DNA of 5,259 bases. Origin: Spartobacteria bacterium (GTDB lineage: Bacteria > Verrucomicrobiota > Verrucomicrobiia > Chthoniobacterales > Chthoniobacteraceae). The first letter of the stretch is position 1; the number at the start of each line of letters is the position of its first letter. The translations under genes were made by a program, and so were the position numbers. The stretch is from the NCBI GenBank assembly GCA_025355595.1, contig JANXZI010000367.1:1-5259 (forward strand). Direction: 5' to 3'. The notes beneath the pieces were generated by a model. It searched no databases and was not told the origin of the DNA. It saw nothing but the letters and a program-made list of their open reading frames with translations. Shown here piece by piece: positions 4,594-5,259 of this stretch.

Positions 4594-5259
4594 ATGAGAG
4601 CGATGAAACTCCTCCAGCCTGTCCTGCTGTCCCTCACCGCTATTTCGCTGCACGCCGCCGAACCGATCACGCTGAAGCTCTGGCCGAATGGCGCGCAGGA
4701 GCCTGCCGGATTCAAGATCGAGGCGGAAAAGGAAATCCCGAAAAGGAGCGACGCCGATGTGAAGCGCGTGACGAATGTCTCCGAGCCGACCATCACGATC
4801 TACAAGCCGGAGAAGCCGAACGGCACCGCGGTGATCGTCGCGCCCGGCGGGGGATACGGCATCCTCGCCATCGAGCACGAGGGCTCGCAGGTGTGCGAAT
4901 ACCTGAACACACTTGGGGTCACATGCGCGCTGCTGAAATATCGCGTGCCTGCGCGCGACAAGGCTGACCCTTCGAAGGAACCTCTCCAGGACGCGCAGCG
5001 CGCAATCGGCCTCGTGCGGCATCACGCGGCGGAGTGGAGTGTGAAGCCGGACCGCGTGGGCATCCTCGGATTTTCCGCGGGCGGGCACCTCACGGTGATG
5101 GCCACGCTGCACGCAAATGAGCGCACTTATCCGGTGGATCCCGCGCTCGATGCCGACGACGCCACGCCGAATTTTTCCATCCCCGTCTATCCCGCATACC
5201 TCGTTACGAAGGACGACACCTTCACGCTGCGGCCCGAGATGAAGGTGACGGAGAAATCG
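4594..5259 (+). CDS. secreted alpha/beta hydrolase, esterase type (partial, 3' end missing)
   Basis: The frame is open from ATG 4594 to the window edge (222 codons) with no stop seen. The N-terminus is a signal peptide: a short basic region (MRAMK), a hydrophobic core (residues 6-19) and a probable signal peptidase I site after LHAA (19-22). The product is therefore exported. The mature part carries VTNVSEPTITIYKP (59-72), the oxyanion-hole loop APGGGYG (83-89), LKYRVP (114-119), PLQDAQRAI (130-138) and the nucleophile elbow GFSAGGH with Ser161. These mark the Aes/acetyl-esterase-like branch of the alpha/beta hydrolases, often annotated as acetylxylan esterase or 'endo-1,4-beta-xylanase B' homologues in polysaccharide degraders. 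The catalytic Asp and His should lie past the edge. The true substrate is unknown; deacetylation of plant polysaccharide is a family-based guess. A second ATG at 4603 (MKLLQPVLL) is an equally possible start; neither has a Shine-Dalgarno. It is transcribed away from yceD. Confidence 0.9.
   Translation, partial: MRAMKLLQPVLLSLTAISLHAAEPITLKLWPNGAQEPAGFKIEAEKEIPKRSDADVKRVTNVSEPTITIYKPEKPNGTAVIVAPGGGYGILAIEHEGSQVCEYLNTLGVTCALLKYRVPARDKADPSKEPLQDAQRAIGLVRHHAAEWSVKPDRVGILGFSAGGHLTVMATLHANERTYPVDPALDADDATPNFSIPVYPAYLVTKDDTFTLRPEMKVTEKS

Noticed and set aside
1..5259. Search for tRNA, rRNA, CRISPR, riboswitch, transposase, phage or defence genes
   Set aside because: By eye no such signature is visible; all long coding frames are accounted for by the genes listed.

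Overview
The window reads as a piece of a bacterial chromosome with a high-GC genome and mostly housekeeping content. The best guess for the host is a member of the Planctomycetes-Verrucomicrobia group, probably Verrucomicrobia. The reasons are a small 'PF-V-LHSGEKL' type protein and a secreted PGGGYG/GFSAGG esterase of a kind I associate with that group, a GAACTYR heptad palindrome between genes, and few Shine-Dalgarno sequences. This placement is an inference, not a proof.

Layout, left to right. Positions 1-231 (+) hold the last 76 codons of DNA gyrase subunit A (gyrA). A 134-base gap with one weak hairpin follows. Positions 366-611 (+) encode an 81-residue protein of unknown function whose 3' end overlaps, tail to tail, the 3' end of a TatD-family metal-dependent hydrolase (562-1377, -). 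Between tatD and fabH (1378-1586) lies a noncoding element: an imperfect inverted repeat whose arms are tandem heptads, with a second hairpin inside.

From 4370 down to 1587 on the minus strand runs the conserved cluster yceD - rpmF - plsX - fabH. YceD supports 23S rRNA accumulation, and rpmF encodes ribosomal protein L32. PlsX makes acyl-phosphate for phospholipid synthesis, and FabH starts fatty acid chains. The arrangement places ribosome assembly and membrane lipid synthesis under one promoter region. A plausible promoter just before yceD would give an almost leaderless mRNA. A good intrinsic-terminator-like hairpin between rpmF and plsX could lower expression of the lipid genes relative to L32. 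plsX and fabH overlap by 44 bases.

On the right, a 223-base divergent intergenic region (4371-4593) holds the yceD promoter and a perfect 9-bp palindrome. It is followed by a secreted alpha/beta hydrolase (4594 to beyond the window end, +), cut off by the window edge.

I found no tRNA, rRNA, CRISPR array, transposase or phage gene, and nothing that looks like a new multi-gene system. The most unusual items are the heptad palindrome, the rpmF/plsX attenuator candidate, the small uncharacterised protein, and the near-absence of Shine-Dalgarno sequences.
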